Below the pieces are notes generated by a model, which was not told where the DNA came from, made no database searches, and saw nothing but the letters and a program-made list of their open reading frames with translations. A stretch of 64,000 nucleotides of DNA from Oscillospiraceae bacterium (GTDB lineage Bacteria > Bacillota > Clostridia > Oscillospirales > Oscillospiraceae). Location: the NCBI GenBank assembly GCA_017458065.1, contig JAFTGD010000042.1, positions 62,001 through 126,000 of the forward strand, written 5' to 3'. The position numbers and the translations under genes are program-made. The stretch's first letter is position 1, and the number at the start of each line of letters is the position of its first letter. Of this stretch, positions 50,444 through 57,832 are shown piece after piece.

Positions 50444-50821
50444 TTGACCATACGCAAATCAGCGGAAGACTATCTGGAAGCCATCCTCATCGTACAGAAG
50501 AGGAAGGGCTATGTCCGGTCCCTGGATGTGTCCAGGCAGCTCGGCGTGTCCAAGCCGAGCGTCAGCGCGGCCGTGAAGCAGCTGATGGACGGCGGATATG
50601 TCGCCATGGAGGACGGGAAGCTTCTGAGCCTGACCGAGAGCGGAAAGGCAGTCGCGGAACGCATCTACGAACGCCACTGTGTGCTGAAGGAGATCCTGAC
50701 CACGGTCGGCATTCTCCCGGAGACCGCGGAGGAAGAGGCGTGCAAAATCGAGCACGACATCAGCGACGAGAGCTTCCGCCTGCTGAAGAAATACTGGACA
50801 GAATCACAGACCGCGCGTTAA
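50444..50821 (+). CDS. DtxR-family metal-dependent regulator
   Basis: A 125-residue protein of the DtxR/MntR family without the C-terminal SH3-like domain. Winged helix: LDVSRQLGVSKPSVSAAVKQ. Candidate metal ligands: Glu8/Asp9/Glu12 (SAEDYLEAI), His78 (ERHCVLKEIL), and Cys100, Glu103, His104 in EEEACKIEHDIS. The Cys before EH is as in iron sensors DtxR and IdeR; MntR has Glu there. TTG at 50444 gives the family-typical start MTIRKSAEDYLEAIL behind GGAAGTGA. It is the best candidate for the factor that reads GTTAG-N6-CTAAC. Confidence 0.86.
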   Translation: MTIRKSAEDYLEAILIVQKRKGYVRSLDVSRQLGVSKPSVSAAVKQLMDGGYVAMEDGKLLSLTESGKAVAERIYERHCVLKEILTTVGILPETAEEEACKIEHDISDESFRLLKKYWTESQTAR

Positions 50822-50921
50822 AGCGGTCAAATTGTTATTATGATTGACGAACCGGGACCCGGCGTTTTAAGATGAACGCAGATAAGACGGGGTTCGCCCC
50901 GGGAAAGTGAGGAATCATCAG

Positions 50922-51200
50922 ATGTGGGATAAAGTCAGACTGATCGGATACGGTTTTCTGCTCGGAACGGCGGGAGTGAAGGTGCTCAGCAGCCGCGACG
51001 CCAAGATGGCGTACACCCATGTGACCGCGGCGGTCATGCGCGGTGTCGACGATGTCGTCAAGACCGCGACCGTGATCAAGGAAAACTGCGAGGACATCGG
51101 CGCCGAGGCGAAGGGCATCAACGAGCGACGCCGCGCCGAAGAACGCGCAAGAGAGATCGCAGACGCCAAGGCACTGCTGGCCGAAGCGGGAGAAGCCTGA
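50922..51200 (+). CDS. DUF6110-like small protein
   Basis: A 92-residue protein starting MWDKVRLIGYGFLLGTAGVK with one amphipathic or membrane-like segment, then KMAYTHVTAAVMRGVDDVVK and a charged coiled end. It fits DUF6110, which is regularly encoded just before heavy-metal P-type ATPases in gut Bacillota. TGAGGA precedes the ATG. It may be an accessory or chaperone-like partner of the pump that follows 4 bp later. Confidence 0.72.
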   Translation: MWDKVRLIGYGFLLGTAGVKVLSSRDAKMAYTHVTAAVMRGVDDVVKTATVIKENCEDIGAEAKGINERRRAEERAREIADAKALLAEAGEA

Positions 51201-51204
51201 AACG

Positions 51205-53319
51205 ATGAAGTGCCGAATCTTGCATGAGCTTCCGGGGCGTCTGCGCGTGCATATGTGCCAGTGCCATATGACACTGGCAGAAGCGGACATTCTGGAGTGC
51301 TATCTGAAAGAGATTTCCGGCGTCACCGAGGTCAGGGTCTACGAGCGCACGGCGGATGCGGTGATCCGTTACCGCAGCGCGCCGTGCACAGCAGAAGAGG
51401 AGAGCCCGGAGAGAGAAGAGATCCTCCGGGCTCTCGCCGCTTTTGATTACGACCGGGTCTCGGTCAGCGTGCCGGAGCACACCAGCCGCGCCGTGCAGCA
51501 CGAGTATGTGGACAGGCTCGCCCGCAGCATCCTGATCCGCTACTCCAAGATGATGTTTCTCCCCCTCCCGGTCCGGAACGTCATCACCGCCGTGAAGGCG
51601 GTCCCCTATCTCTATCGCGGGCTGAAGAGCCTGCTGCACGGAAAGCTGGAGGTATCCGTTCTGGACGCGACCTCCATCCTGGTAAGCCTGCTGCGGAGAG
51701 ACTTCAGCACGGCGGGGCAGGTCATGTTCCTGCTCGGCATCGGCGATATCATGGACGAGTGGACGCACAAGAAGTCCGTGAGCGACCTGGCCCAGTCCAT
51801 GGCGCTCAACGTGGACAAGGTCTGGCTGCGCTGCGCAGACGGGCAGGAGGTGCTGGTCCCGGTCGACCAGGTCGGCATCGGCGACCTGATCGTGGTCCGC
51901 ACGGGCAACCTGATCCCACTGGACGGCGAGGTCGCGGAGGGAGAGGCGACGGTCAACCAGGCCTCCTTCACCGGCGAGACCATGCCCGTCCACAAGAAGC
52001 CGGGCAGCTCGCTCTACGCGGGCTCCGTCATCGAGGAGGGCGAGCTGACCATCCGGGTGCGCAGCACCAGCGGCAGCAGCCGTTACGACAGGATCGTCTC
52101 GATGATCGAGGACTCGGAAAAGCTGAAATCCAGCGCCGAGGACAAGGCCTCGCACCTGGCGGACCGTCTGGTGCCCTGGACCTTCGGCGCGACGCTGCTC
52201 ACCTGGGCGATCACGCGGAACGTCACAAGGGCGACCTCGATCCTGATGGTGGATTTCTGCTGCGCGCTGAAACTCTCCATGCCGATCGCCGTGCTGTCGG
52301 CAATGCGGGAGGCGAGCGGCCACCACATCACCGTCAAGGGCGGCAAGTTCATGGAGGCCTGCGCCGAGGCAAAGACCGTCGTCTTTGATAAGACCGGCAC
52401 CCTCACCCAGGCGACGCCGGTGGTGCACGCCGTGGTCCCCTTCCACGGGGAGGACGAGGCGGAGATGCTGCGCCTGGCGGCCTGTCTGGAGGAGCACTTC
52501 CCCCATTCGGTGGCAAACGCCGTCGTCCGCCGGGCCAAAGAGCTCGGCCTGGACCATGAGGAGAAGCACTCGAAGGTCGAGTATGTCGTCGCGCACGGGA
52601 TCGTCAGCAGCGTGGACGGCACGCGGGTATGCATCGGGAGCTATCACTTTATTTTTGAAGACGAGGGCTGCGTCGTCCCGGCGGGTGAGGAGGAAAAGCT
52701 CGCCGCCCTGCCGGATGAATATTCGCACCTGTATCTGTCCGTCGGCGGCGTTCTCTCCGCGGTGATCCTGATTCAGGATCCCATCAAAGAAGAGGCCGTC
52801 CTCGCTATCGACAGTCTCCGCGGCCAGGGCTTTGAGCATCTGGTGATGATGACCGGCGACAGCGAACGGACCGCCCGCGCCGTCGCGGCCAGCGTCGGCA
52901 TTCGGGAATACCGCGCCGAAGTGCTGCCGGAGGAGAAGTCCAGCTTCATCCGCTCGGAGCACGAGCAGGGGCGGAAGGTGATGATGGTCGGCGACGGGAT
53001 CAACGACTCCCCCGCGCTCTCAGAGGCGGACGTGGGCATCGCCATCAGCAGCGGCGCCGCCATCGCGCGGGAGATTGCGGATATCACCATCTCGGAGGAC
53101 AACCTGATGGCGCTTTCGACTTTGCGGGAACTGAGCGTCGGCCTGATGGACCGCATCCACTGGAACTACCGGACCATCATCGCTTTCAACTCGGCGCTGA
53201 TCGCCCTCGGCATGGTGGGCATCCTGCCGCCCTCGACCACCGCCTTCCTGCACAACGCCTCGACCGTCGCCATCAGCCTGCGCAGCATGACGAATCTCAT
53301 TGCGAAAGACGCGCAATAA
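51205..53319 (+). CDS. P1B-type metal ATPase (CtpC-like)
   Basis: A 704-residue pump. The N-terminal HMA-like domain has HELPGRLRVH without a CxxC. The actuator TGE is in FTGETMP, the phosphorylation site DKTGTLT begins at Asp395, and GDGINDSPAL is the hinge motif. The transmembrane metal motif reads CCALKLSMP from Cys352 instead of CPC, a form close to CtpC-like transporters. Such pumps export or metallate with Mn, Fe or Zn. Placed right after iron regulators and DUF6110, iron or manganese efflux is likely. Its last codons are repeated at 54251. Confidence 0.9.
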   Translation: MKCRILHELPGRLRVHMCQCHMTLAEADILECYLKEISGVTEVRVYERTADAVIRYRSAPCTAEEESPEREEILRALAAFDYDRVSVSVPEHTSRAVQHEYVDRLARSILIRYSKMMFLPLPVRNVITAVKAVPYLYRGLKSLLHGKLEVSVLDATSILVSLLRRDFSTAGQVMFLLGIGDIMDEWTHKKSVSDLAQSMALNVDKVWLRCADGQEVLVPVDQVGIGDLIVVRTGNLIPLDGEVAEGEATVNQASFTGETMPVHKKPGSSLYAGSVIEEGELTIRVRSTSGSSRYDRIVSMIEDSEKLKSSAEDKASHLADRLVPWTFGATLLTWAITRNVTRATSILMVDFCCALKLSMPIAVLSAMREASGHHITVKGGKFMEACAEAKTVVFDKTGTLTQATPVVHAVVPFHGEDEAEMLRLAACLEEHFPHSVANAVVRRAKELGLDHEEKHSKVEYVVAHGIVSSVDGTRVCIGSYHFIFEDEGCVVPAGEEEKLAALPDEYSHLYLSVGGVLSAVILIQDPIKEEAVLAIDSLRGQGFEHLVMMTGDSERTARAVAASVGIREYRAEVLPEEKSSFIRSEHEQGRKVMMVGDGINDSPALSEADVGIAISSGAAIAREIADITISEDNLMALSTLRELSVGLMDRIHWNYRTIIAFNSALIALGMVGILPPSTTAFLHNASTVAISLRSMTNLIAKDAQ
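53294..53318. repeat. Direct repeat, copy 1 (end of the P-type ATPase gene)
   Basis: ATCTCATTGCGAAAGACGCG plus CAATA, 25 bp, occurs again at 54251-54275; the six bases ATGACG upstream are also shared with a small gap. It lies in the last codons of the ATPase gene. Confidence 0.85.
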
Positions 53320-53345
53320 GGTCAGGTACAAAAACAATTTCATTT

Positions 53346-53509
53346 AAAAAAGGGCTGTCTCAAAAAGAAGCCCGAAAGAACGTAAAATACCGGCAGCCGT
53401 CCCTTGAAAAAGGGGCGGCTGTCGGCATATCATCTGGTTGTGAGACAAAACAGTATGCAGGCGCTGCCTCTCAACAGCTGTTTTCGCTGTTTTGAGACAA
53501 CGCCTTTTT
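53346..53509. mobile_element. MITE-like element with inverted ends
   Basis: The left end AAAAAAGGGCTGTCTCAAAA (53346-53365) is matched by the right end, read in reverse complement, AAAAAGGCGTTGTCTCAAAA. Inside is a strong hairpin (GGCAGCCG ... CGGCTGTC around 53391-53425). About 165 bp, no coding capacity. It also serves as a terminator for the P-type ATPase gene. Confidence 0.5.
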
Positions 53510-53574
53510 GCTGTTTTGTGATGTTCGGGCCTGATCCGGTATGAATACACGGCTGTATTCATACAAATACCATC

Positions 53575-54099
53575 TCACGAATCGAAAAACTGCTGCCCGG
53601 CCTCCGTTACGAGGCGCTCCGTCTTCGGGTACTCGAAGATTTCAGGATTATCAGCATTCGTTTCGAGATACTGCGCGAATCTCCGCGCGTACCACTTGGC
53701 CATCCCGAGATTATGCATCAGGTAATGGCCACAGTTCTGGGCGGTGGCGCCGGGGACAGTCTCGGCCTCTTCCACGGACCGGAAAGCGCTGAGCAGGAGA
53801 TCGTAGATCTCTCTGGGCGGACGACCGCCCTTCAGAATCAGATAAAACCCGGTCAGGCAGCCCATGGGCCCCCAATAGATGATCTCGTCTTTCCAATCGG
53901 GATCGTTCCGAAGGAAGGTGGCGATGATGTGCTCCAGCGAATGCATGGCTGCCACGTCCACTACGGGTTCAACGTTCGGTCTGGCGAGCCGTATATCATA
54001 CGTCGTAACGACGCCGTCTCCCACCTGATCCTGCCTGCTGAGAAAGATGCCGGGCACAATGGCCGTGTGGTCTACAGAAAAACTTGGGATCAAATTCAT
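53575..54099 (-). CDS. luxS: S-ribosylhomocysteine lyase (AI-2 synthase)
   Basis: A 174-residue LuxS. Zinc ligands His53 and His57 in HSLEH and Cys123 in QNCGHYLMH are present, as is the catalytic Cys81 in GPMGCLTGFYLIL. It splits S-ribosylhomocysteine to homocysteine and DPD, the AI-2 precursor, recycling the activated methyl group. The second ATG (54099) is preferred from GGAG spacing. The gene is alone and flanked by 25-bp direct repeats, so it may have arrived with the segment. Confidence 0.95.
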   Translation of the reverse strand: MNLIPSFSVDHTAIVPGIFLSRQDQVGDGVVTTYDIRLARPNVEPVVDVAAMHSLEHIIATFLRNDPDWKDEIIYWGPMGCLTGFYLILKGGRPPREIYDLLLSAFRSVEEAETVPGATAQNCGHYLMHNLGMAKWYARRFAQYLETNADNPEIFEYPKTERLVTEAGQQFFDS

Positions 54100-54250
54100 G
54101 TTCATGTCTCCGTTCCTTGTATTTTGTTCTGTCGGGAGAAGCATACCACAAATCCCGCAGGGTTTCCATAGAAAGCGTGAATTTTTCACTTTTGGTAATT
54201 GCATGTCCTGGTCCGGACCCCGGCCGCGGAGAAGAATAGAATGACGAAGG

Positions 54251-54275
54251 ATCTCATTGCGAAAGACGCGCAATA
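54251..54275. repeat. Direct repeat, copy 2
   Basis: Exact copy of 53294-53318, located beyond luxS, 957 bp from copy 1. Here it is not part of a gene, so it looks like the duplicated or displaced 3' end of the P-type ATPase gene. Confidence 0.85.
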
Positions 54276-54281
54276 TGCTTT

Positions 54282-54328
54282 TATATCCCGCTAAATCTAT
54301 GAAAAAACAGCAGATTTAGCGGGATATA
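54282..54328. repeat. 17-bp inverted repeat
   Basis: TATATCCCGCTAAATCT (54282-54298) is repeated exactly in reverse complement at 54312-54328 with a 13-base loop. No T-tract follows, so it is not a normal terminator; it may be an end of a mobile element. The rest of 54100-54430 shows no gene. Confidence 0.7.
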
Positions 54329-54372
54329 ATGAAGCTGGCCGAAAACAACAATTAGCACAGGGGGCGTTATAC

Positions 54373-54407
54373 CGAAAGCACACGTGCGCGAAACACGTGT
54401 GCTTTCG
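54373..54407. terminator. Hairpin after iorB
   Basis: CGAAAGCACACGTG / CACGTGTGCTTTCG, a 14-bp stem just past the iorB stop. The T-tract is short on both strands, so terminator strength is uncertain. Confidence 0.6.
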
Positions 54408-54430
54408 TTATCTATGCTGTTTTGTCGGGA

Positions 54431-55006
54431 TCAGGCCACGGCGTCTCTGCCGGCGTGGTATGCGGCGAGGTTCAGCTCCAGGAACTTCGGCGGGACGGTC
54501 TCACGGATGATCTCCTCCCAGTCGATATCGTCGAGCTTCAGCGCCTTGGTCATGGCGCCGAAGAGGACAATGTTCATGCACTTGGCGCTTCCCAGCTCCA
54601 GGGCAATCTTCGCAGCGTCCAGCGTGAAGCATTTGTAGGCCGCCTCCATCGCCTCCAGGCAGCCCTCGGGGTAGGTCTCGAGGCCTGCTGCAACGGTAGA
54701 GGAGGGCATCTCATAGTCGTTGATGACGGCGATGCCGTCCGGTTTCAGGAAGCGGGCATAGCGGACGGCTTCCATCTTCTCAAAGGCGACCATCAGATCG
54801 GCAGCGCCGTCCCCGATCACAGGGGAATAGACCTTCTCGCCCCAGTGGACCTGGGTCGAGACGCTGCCGCCGCGCTGGCTCATGCCGTGCACCTCGGACA
54901 TCTTTACATCATAGCCTGCCTTCATCAGGCCGTTTACCAGGACCTTGGCCGTCAGGATCGCACCCTGGCCGCCGACTCCGACGAGAATCGCGCTTTTGTT
55001 GTTCAT
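54431..55006 (-). CDS. iorB: Indolepyruvate:ferredoxin oxidoreductase, beta subunit
   Basis: A 191-residue subunit of the pyruvate-ferredoxin-oxidoreductase gamma family: ILVGVGGQGAILTAKVLVNG, SEVHGMSQRGGSVSTQVHWG, SPVIGDGAADLMVAFEKMEA. With IorA it oxidises arylpyruvates from aromatic amino acids to arylacetyl-CoA with ferredoxin as acceptor. It follows iorA after 3 bp. Confidence 0.94.
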   Translation of the reverse strand: MNNKSAILVGVGGQGAILTAKVLVNGLMKAGYDVKMSEVHGMSQRGGSVSTQVHWGEKVYSPVIGDGAADLMVAFEKMEAVRYARFLKPDGIAVINDYEMPSSTVAAGLETYPEGCLEAMEAAYKCFTLDAAKIALELGSAKCMNIVLFGAMTKALKLDDIDWEEIIRETVPPKFLELNLAAYHAGRDAVA

Positions 55007-55009
55007 AGC

Positions 55010-56761
55010 TCACTTCTCCTCTCTGCTGATGGCACCGACCGGGCAGACCTGCGCACAGACTGTGCAGCCGACGCACTGGGTTGGATCGATGAATGACTTC
55101 TTTCCCTTTACCATGACGGCAGGGCAGCCGACCTGCAGACACTTGCGGCAGCCGATGCACTTTTCGGGATCCACGGCGCATTTGCCGATGTCGTGCTTGA
55201 TGCGCTTGATGAGCAGGCAGGGACGGCGGGTGATGATGGCGGCGGGAACCTCGGAGGCGAGGGCGTCGTCGACCGCCTTCTGCATAGCTTTCAGATCCTG
55301 CGGATCGACGATGATGATGTTTTCATAGCCGTAGGCGCGGAGGACGTTCTCGATCTTGATGGACGCCGCCATCTCGCCCTGCAGGGTATATCCGCTGCCC
55401 GGGTTGTCCTGGTGGCCGGTCATGCCGGTGATGTGGTTGTCCAGCACAACCGGGATGACGCTGCCCTTGTTGTAGAGGATCTCCGCGGCGCCTGTCATGC
55501 CGCTGTGGAAGAAGGTGGAGTCGCCGAGAACGCCGAAGACCTTTTTCTTCTGGCCGGAGGCCTCAAAGGCCTTGGACAGGCCCATCGCCAGGGAGAAGCC
55601 GCCGCCCATGCAGGTGCAGGTGTCCATCGCGGTGAGCGGTGCGCTGGCGCCCAGGGTGTAGCATCCGATATCCCCCGCGATGACAAAGTCCTTCCCCTTG
55701 GACATGGTGTAGAAGAAGCCTCTGTGCGGACAGCCGGGACAGAGTGCGGGCGGGCGGGAGACCGCCTTGACCGGGAGCTCTTTGACCTCGGGTTTCTCGC
55801 CGAAGAGCATCTCCTTCAGGCGCTGCGGGTTCAGCTCGTACATGTTGCTGACCAGCTCCTTGCCGACGCACTCGATGCCGGCGGCTTTGATCTGCTCCTC
55901 CATGAAGCCCTCAAGCTCTTCCACAACGTAGAGCTTCTCGACTTTGGAGGCAAACTCCCGAATCAGCTCCATGGGCAGCGGATTGGTAAGGCCCAGCTTC
56001 AGAAAGGAGGTGTCCTCCGGGAAGACGTCCTTTGCGTACTGATAGGCGATGGAGGCGGTGATCACGCCTGTTTTTGTCCCCTTCAGCTCCATCCGGTTCA
56101 GCTCAGATTTGTTGCCGTATTTTTCCAGGGCGGCAAGGTTCTTCTCCACCTTCGGGTGGTTCTGGTAGGCGTTGGCCGGTGCGCAGACATACTTTTTCGC
56201 ATTGCGCTTATAGGGCAGCGGCTCGACCTCCTCCCGCTCGCCGAAGGTCACAAGGCTCTTGGAGTGGGAGACGCGGGTCGTGGTGCGGAACAGGACCGGC
56301 ATATCAAACTGCTCGGAGATCCGATAGGCCTCCTTCATAAAGTCGATGCATTCCTGAGAGTCGGACGGCTCGACAAGGGCAACCTTGGCCATGCGGGCAT
56401 AGTAGCGGTTGTCCTGCTCGTTCTGGGAGGAATGCATGCTGGGGTCATCGGCCGTGACGACGACAAAGCCGCGGCCGACGCCGTTATAGGCGGCGGTAAA
56501 CAGGGGATCGGCGGCCACGTTCAGGCCGACGTGCTTCATGGCGCAGAGGCTGCGTACGCCGCCGATACAGGCGCCGTAGGCCATCTCTGTCGCTACCTTC
56601 TCATTTGGCGCCCACTCGCAGTAGAGGGCATCTTTATATTGCGGAAGAGTTTCAAAGATCTCTGTGCTTGGAGTACCGGGATAGGCGGAACATACCCTGA
56701 CACCCGCTTCGTAGGCGCCTCTTGCAATGGCTTCATTGCCGGACAACAGATGTTTTGTCAT
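55010..56761 (-). CDS. iorA: Indolepyruvate:ferredoxin oxidoreductase, alpha subunit
   Basis: A 583-residue thiamine-diphosphate enzyme. N-terminal domain begins MTKHLLSGNEAIARGAYEAG with YPGTPSTEI; the TPP domain contains CPGCPHRGFFY, GDIGCYTLG and GDSTFFHSGMTG; the C-terminus has two 4Fe-4S motifs, CIGCRKCLQVGCP and CVGCTVCAQVCP. ATG at 56761 follows GGAGGGAG. It generates reduced ferredoxin from amino-acid-derived 2-oxoacids. The divergent LysR gene is the probable regulator. Confidence 0.96.
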   Translation of the reverse strand: MTKHLLSGNEAIARGAYEAGVRVCSAYPGTPSTEIFETLPQYKDALYCEWAPNEKVATEMAYGACIGGVRSLCAMKHVGLNVAADPLFTAAYNGVGRGFVVVTADDPSMHSSQNEQDNRYYARMAKVALVEPSDSQECIDFMKEAYRISEQFDMPVLFRTTTRVSHSKSLVTFGEREEVEPLPYKRNAKKYVCAPANAYQNHPKVEKNLAALEKYGNKSELNRMELKGTKTGVITASIAYQYAKDVFPEDTSFLKLGLTNPLPMELIREFASKVEKLYVVEELEGFMEEQIKAAGIECVGKELVSNMYELNPQRLKEMLFGEKPEVKELPVKAVSRPPALCPGCPHRGFFYTMSKGKDFVIAGDIGCYTLGASAPLTAMDTCTCMGGGFSLAMGLSKAFEASGQKKKVFGVLGDSTFFHSGMTGAAEILYNKGSVIPVVLDNHITGMTGHQDNPGSGYTLQGEMAASIKIENVLRAYGYENIIIVDPQDLKAMQKAVDDALASEVPAAIITRRPCLLIKRIKHDIGKCAVDPEKCIGCRKCLQVGCPAVMVKGKKSFIDPTQCVGCTVCAQVCPVGAISREEK

Positions 56762-56884
56762 GGAATCTCCCTCCGTTTTCATTTTGTATTCCTTCAGTTC
56801 CATTTTAGCGAAAAGCTTGCCAAAAGAGAAATACAATGCTATGATAAGGGCATAAGGAACACTTATGGCTCGGAGGCGCATATT

Positions 56885-57781
56885 ATGACCATTACACAAG
56901 TCCAATATGCCTGCGAGATCGCCCGGCGCGGCAGCATGACCCGGGCGGCGGAGCAGTTTTATATCTCCCAACCCGCCCTGTCCGAGCAGATCAAAGCCCT
57001 GGAGATTGAGCTGGGCTGTACGCTGTTTCGCAGGACGGCCCGCGGGACAGCGCTTACCGAGGCCGGGGAGCGCTTCTGCAAATATGCCGAGCCCGCCATC
57101 CGCGCCTGGAAGGAACTGGAACAGAACTGCGCGGACCTGAAAAACGGGCACTACAGCCGGGTCCATATCGGCTTTGGGGTCCGGGCCCGCTCCAACGGGC
57201 TGTTTGAGCCGATCATGAGCTTTTTTGACAGCCATCCGGAGATCAGCGTGAGCTTCATCACGGACATGAACGAGAGCTTCCCCGAGGCGATCGAGGCGGG
57301 ACGGATGGACATTGCGATCGGGCGCCTGTATGAAAAGCAGATGACGAATCTGACGGAGAAAATCGCGGTCTTTCCCCTTCTGACGGAGCCGCAGTGTATT
57401 CTGATGTCGAGAGCCGATCCCCTCAGCAGCGCGGAGAGCCTGCCGTTTCGGGTTCTGGACGGAAAGACAGTGGTATGCGGCCCGGAGAGATCCGGAGACG
57501 ACACGGAGATGAAAGCGCTGTGCGAGAAAAATCGCATTCAGGTGGCGAGAGTGCTTCGCGCCGACGACATCAACGCCGTGATTGCCCTGGTCCAGCGCAA
57601 GAAGGGCTATGCCCTGGGGCCGGTTTCGTTTGCCGGGTTCTTCGGCGTGGCGGCGGTCCCGCTCGAGCCGGAGATGGAGATCGCCCTGAACCTGATCTGC
57701 CGGGAAGAGGAAAAGAAGGATCCCCTGTTCCGGCATCTTCGCAGCCATCTGGAGCACAGCCTGGCCCAGCGAGTCGGCTGA
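56885..57781 (+). CDS. LysR-family regulator of iorAB
   Basis: A 298-residue LysR protein: VQYACEIARRGSMTRAAEQF, SQPALSEQIKALEIELGCTL, then the effector domain. GGAGG lies before the ATG at 56885. It diverges from iorA across 123 bp, so control of iorAB is likely. A long open frame reaching back to 55193 is only the antisense of iorA. Confidence 0.9.
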   Translation: MTITQVQYACEIARRGSMTRAAEQFYISQPALSEQIKALEIELGCTLFRRTARGTALTEAGERFCKYAEPAIRAWKELEQNCADLKNGHYSRVHIGFGVRARSNGLFEPIMSFFDSHPEISVSFITDMNESFPEAIEAGRMDIAIGRLYEKQMTNLTEKIAVFPLLTEPQCILMSRADPLSSAESLPFRVLDGKTVVCGPERSGDDTEMKALCEKNRIQVARVLRADDINAVIALVQRKKGYALGPVSFAGFFGVAAVPLEPEMEIALNLICREEEKKDPLFRHLRSHLEHSLAQRVG

Positions 57782-57787
57782 TAAAAT

Positions 57788-57824
57788 TGAGAGGAGGGGC
57801 TGAGTAAGCCCCTCCTCTCAGTCA
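57788..57824. terminator. Bidirectional terminator
   Basis: TGAGAGGAGGGGCT / AGCCCCTCCTCTCA stem between the convergent LysR and HipA-like genes; CAAGCTTTTCC follows on plus and TTTTAT on minus. Confidence 0.82.
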
Positions 57825-57832
57825 AGCTTTTC

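Noticed and set aside
51118..52962. Minus-strand open frame of 614 codons
   Set aside because: Shadow of the P-type ATPase gene, which carries all catalytic motifs on the plus strand.
53344..53562. Small minus-strand open frame over the MITE-like element
   Set aside because: Lies entirely within hairpin-rich repeat sequence and lacks a ribosome-binding site.
55193..56884. Very long plus-strand open frame running into the LysR gene
   Set aside because: It is antisense to iorA, has no family signal, and a good ribosome-binding site and helix-turn-helix start are found at 56885.
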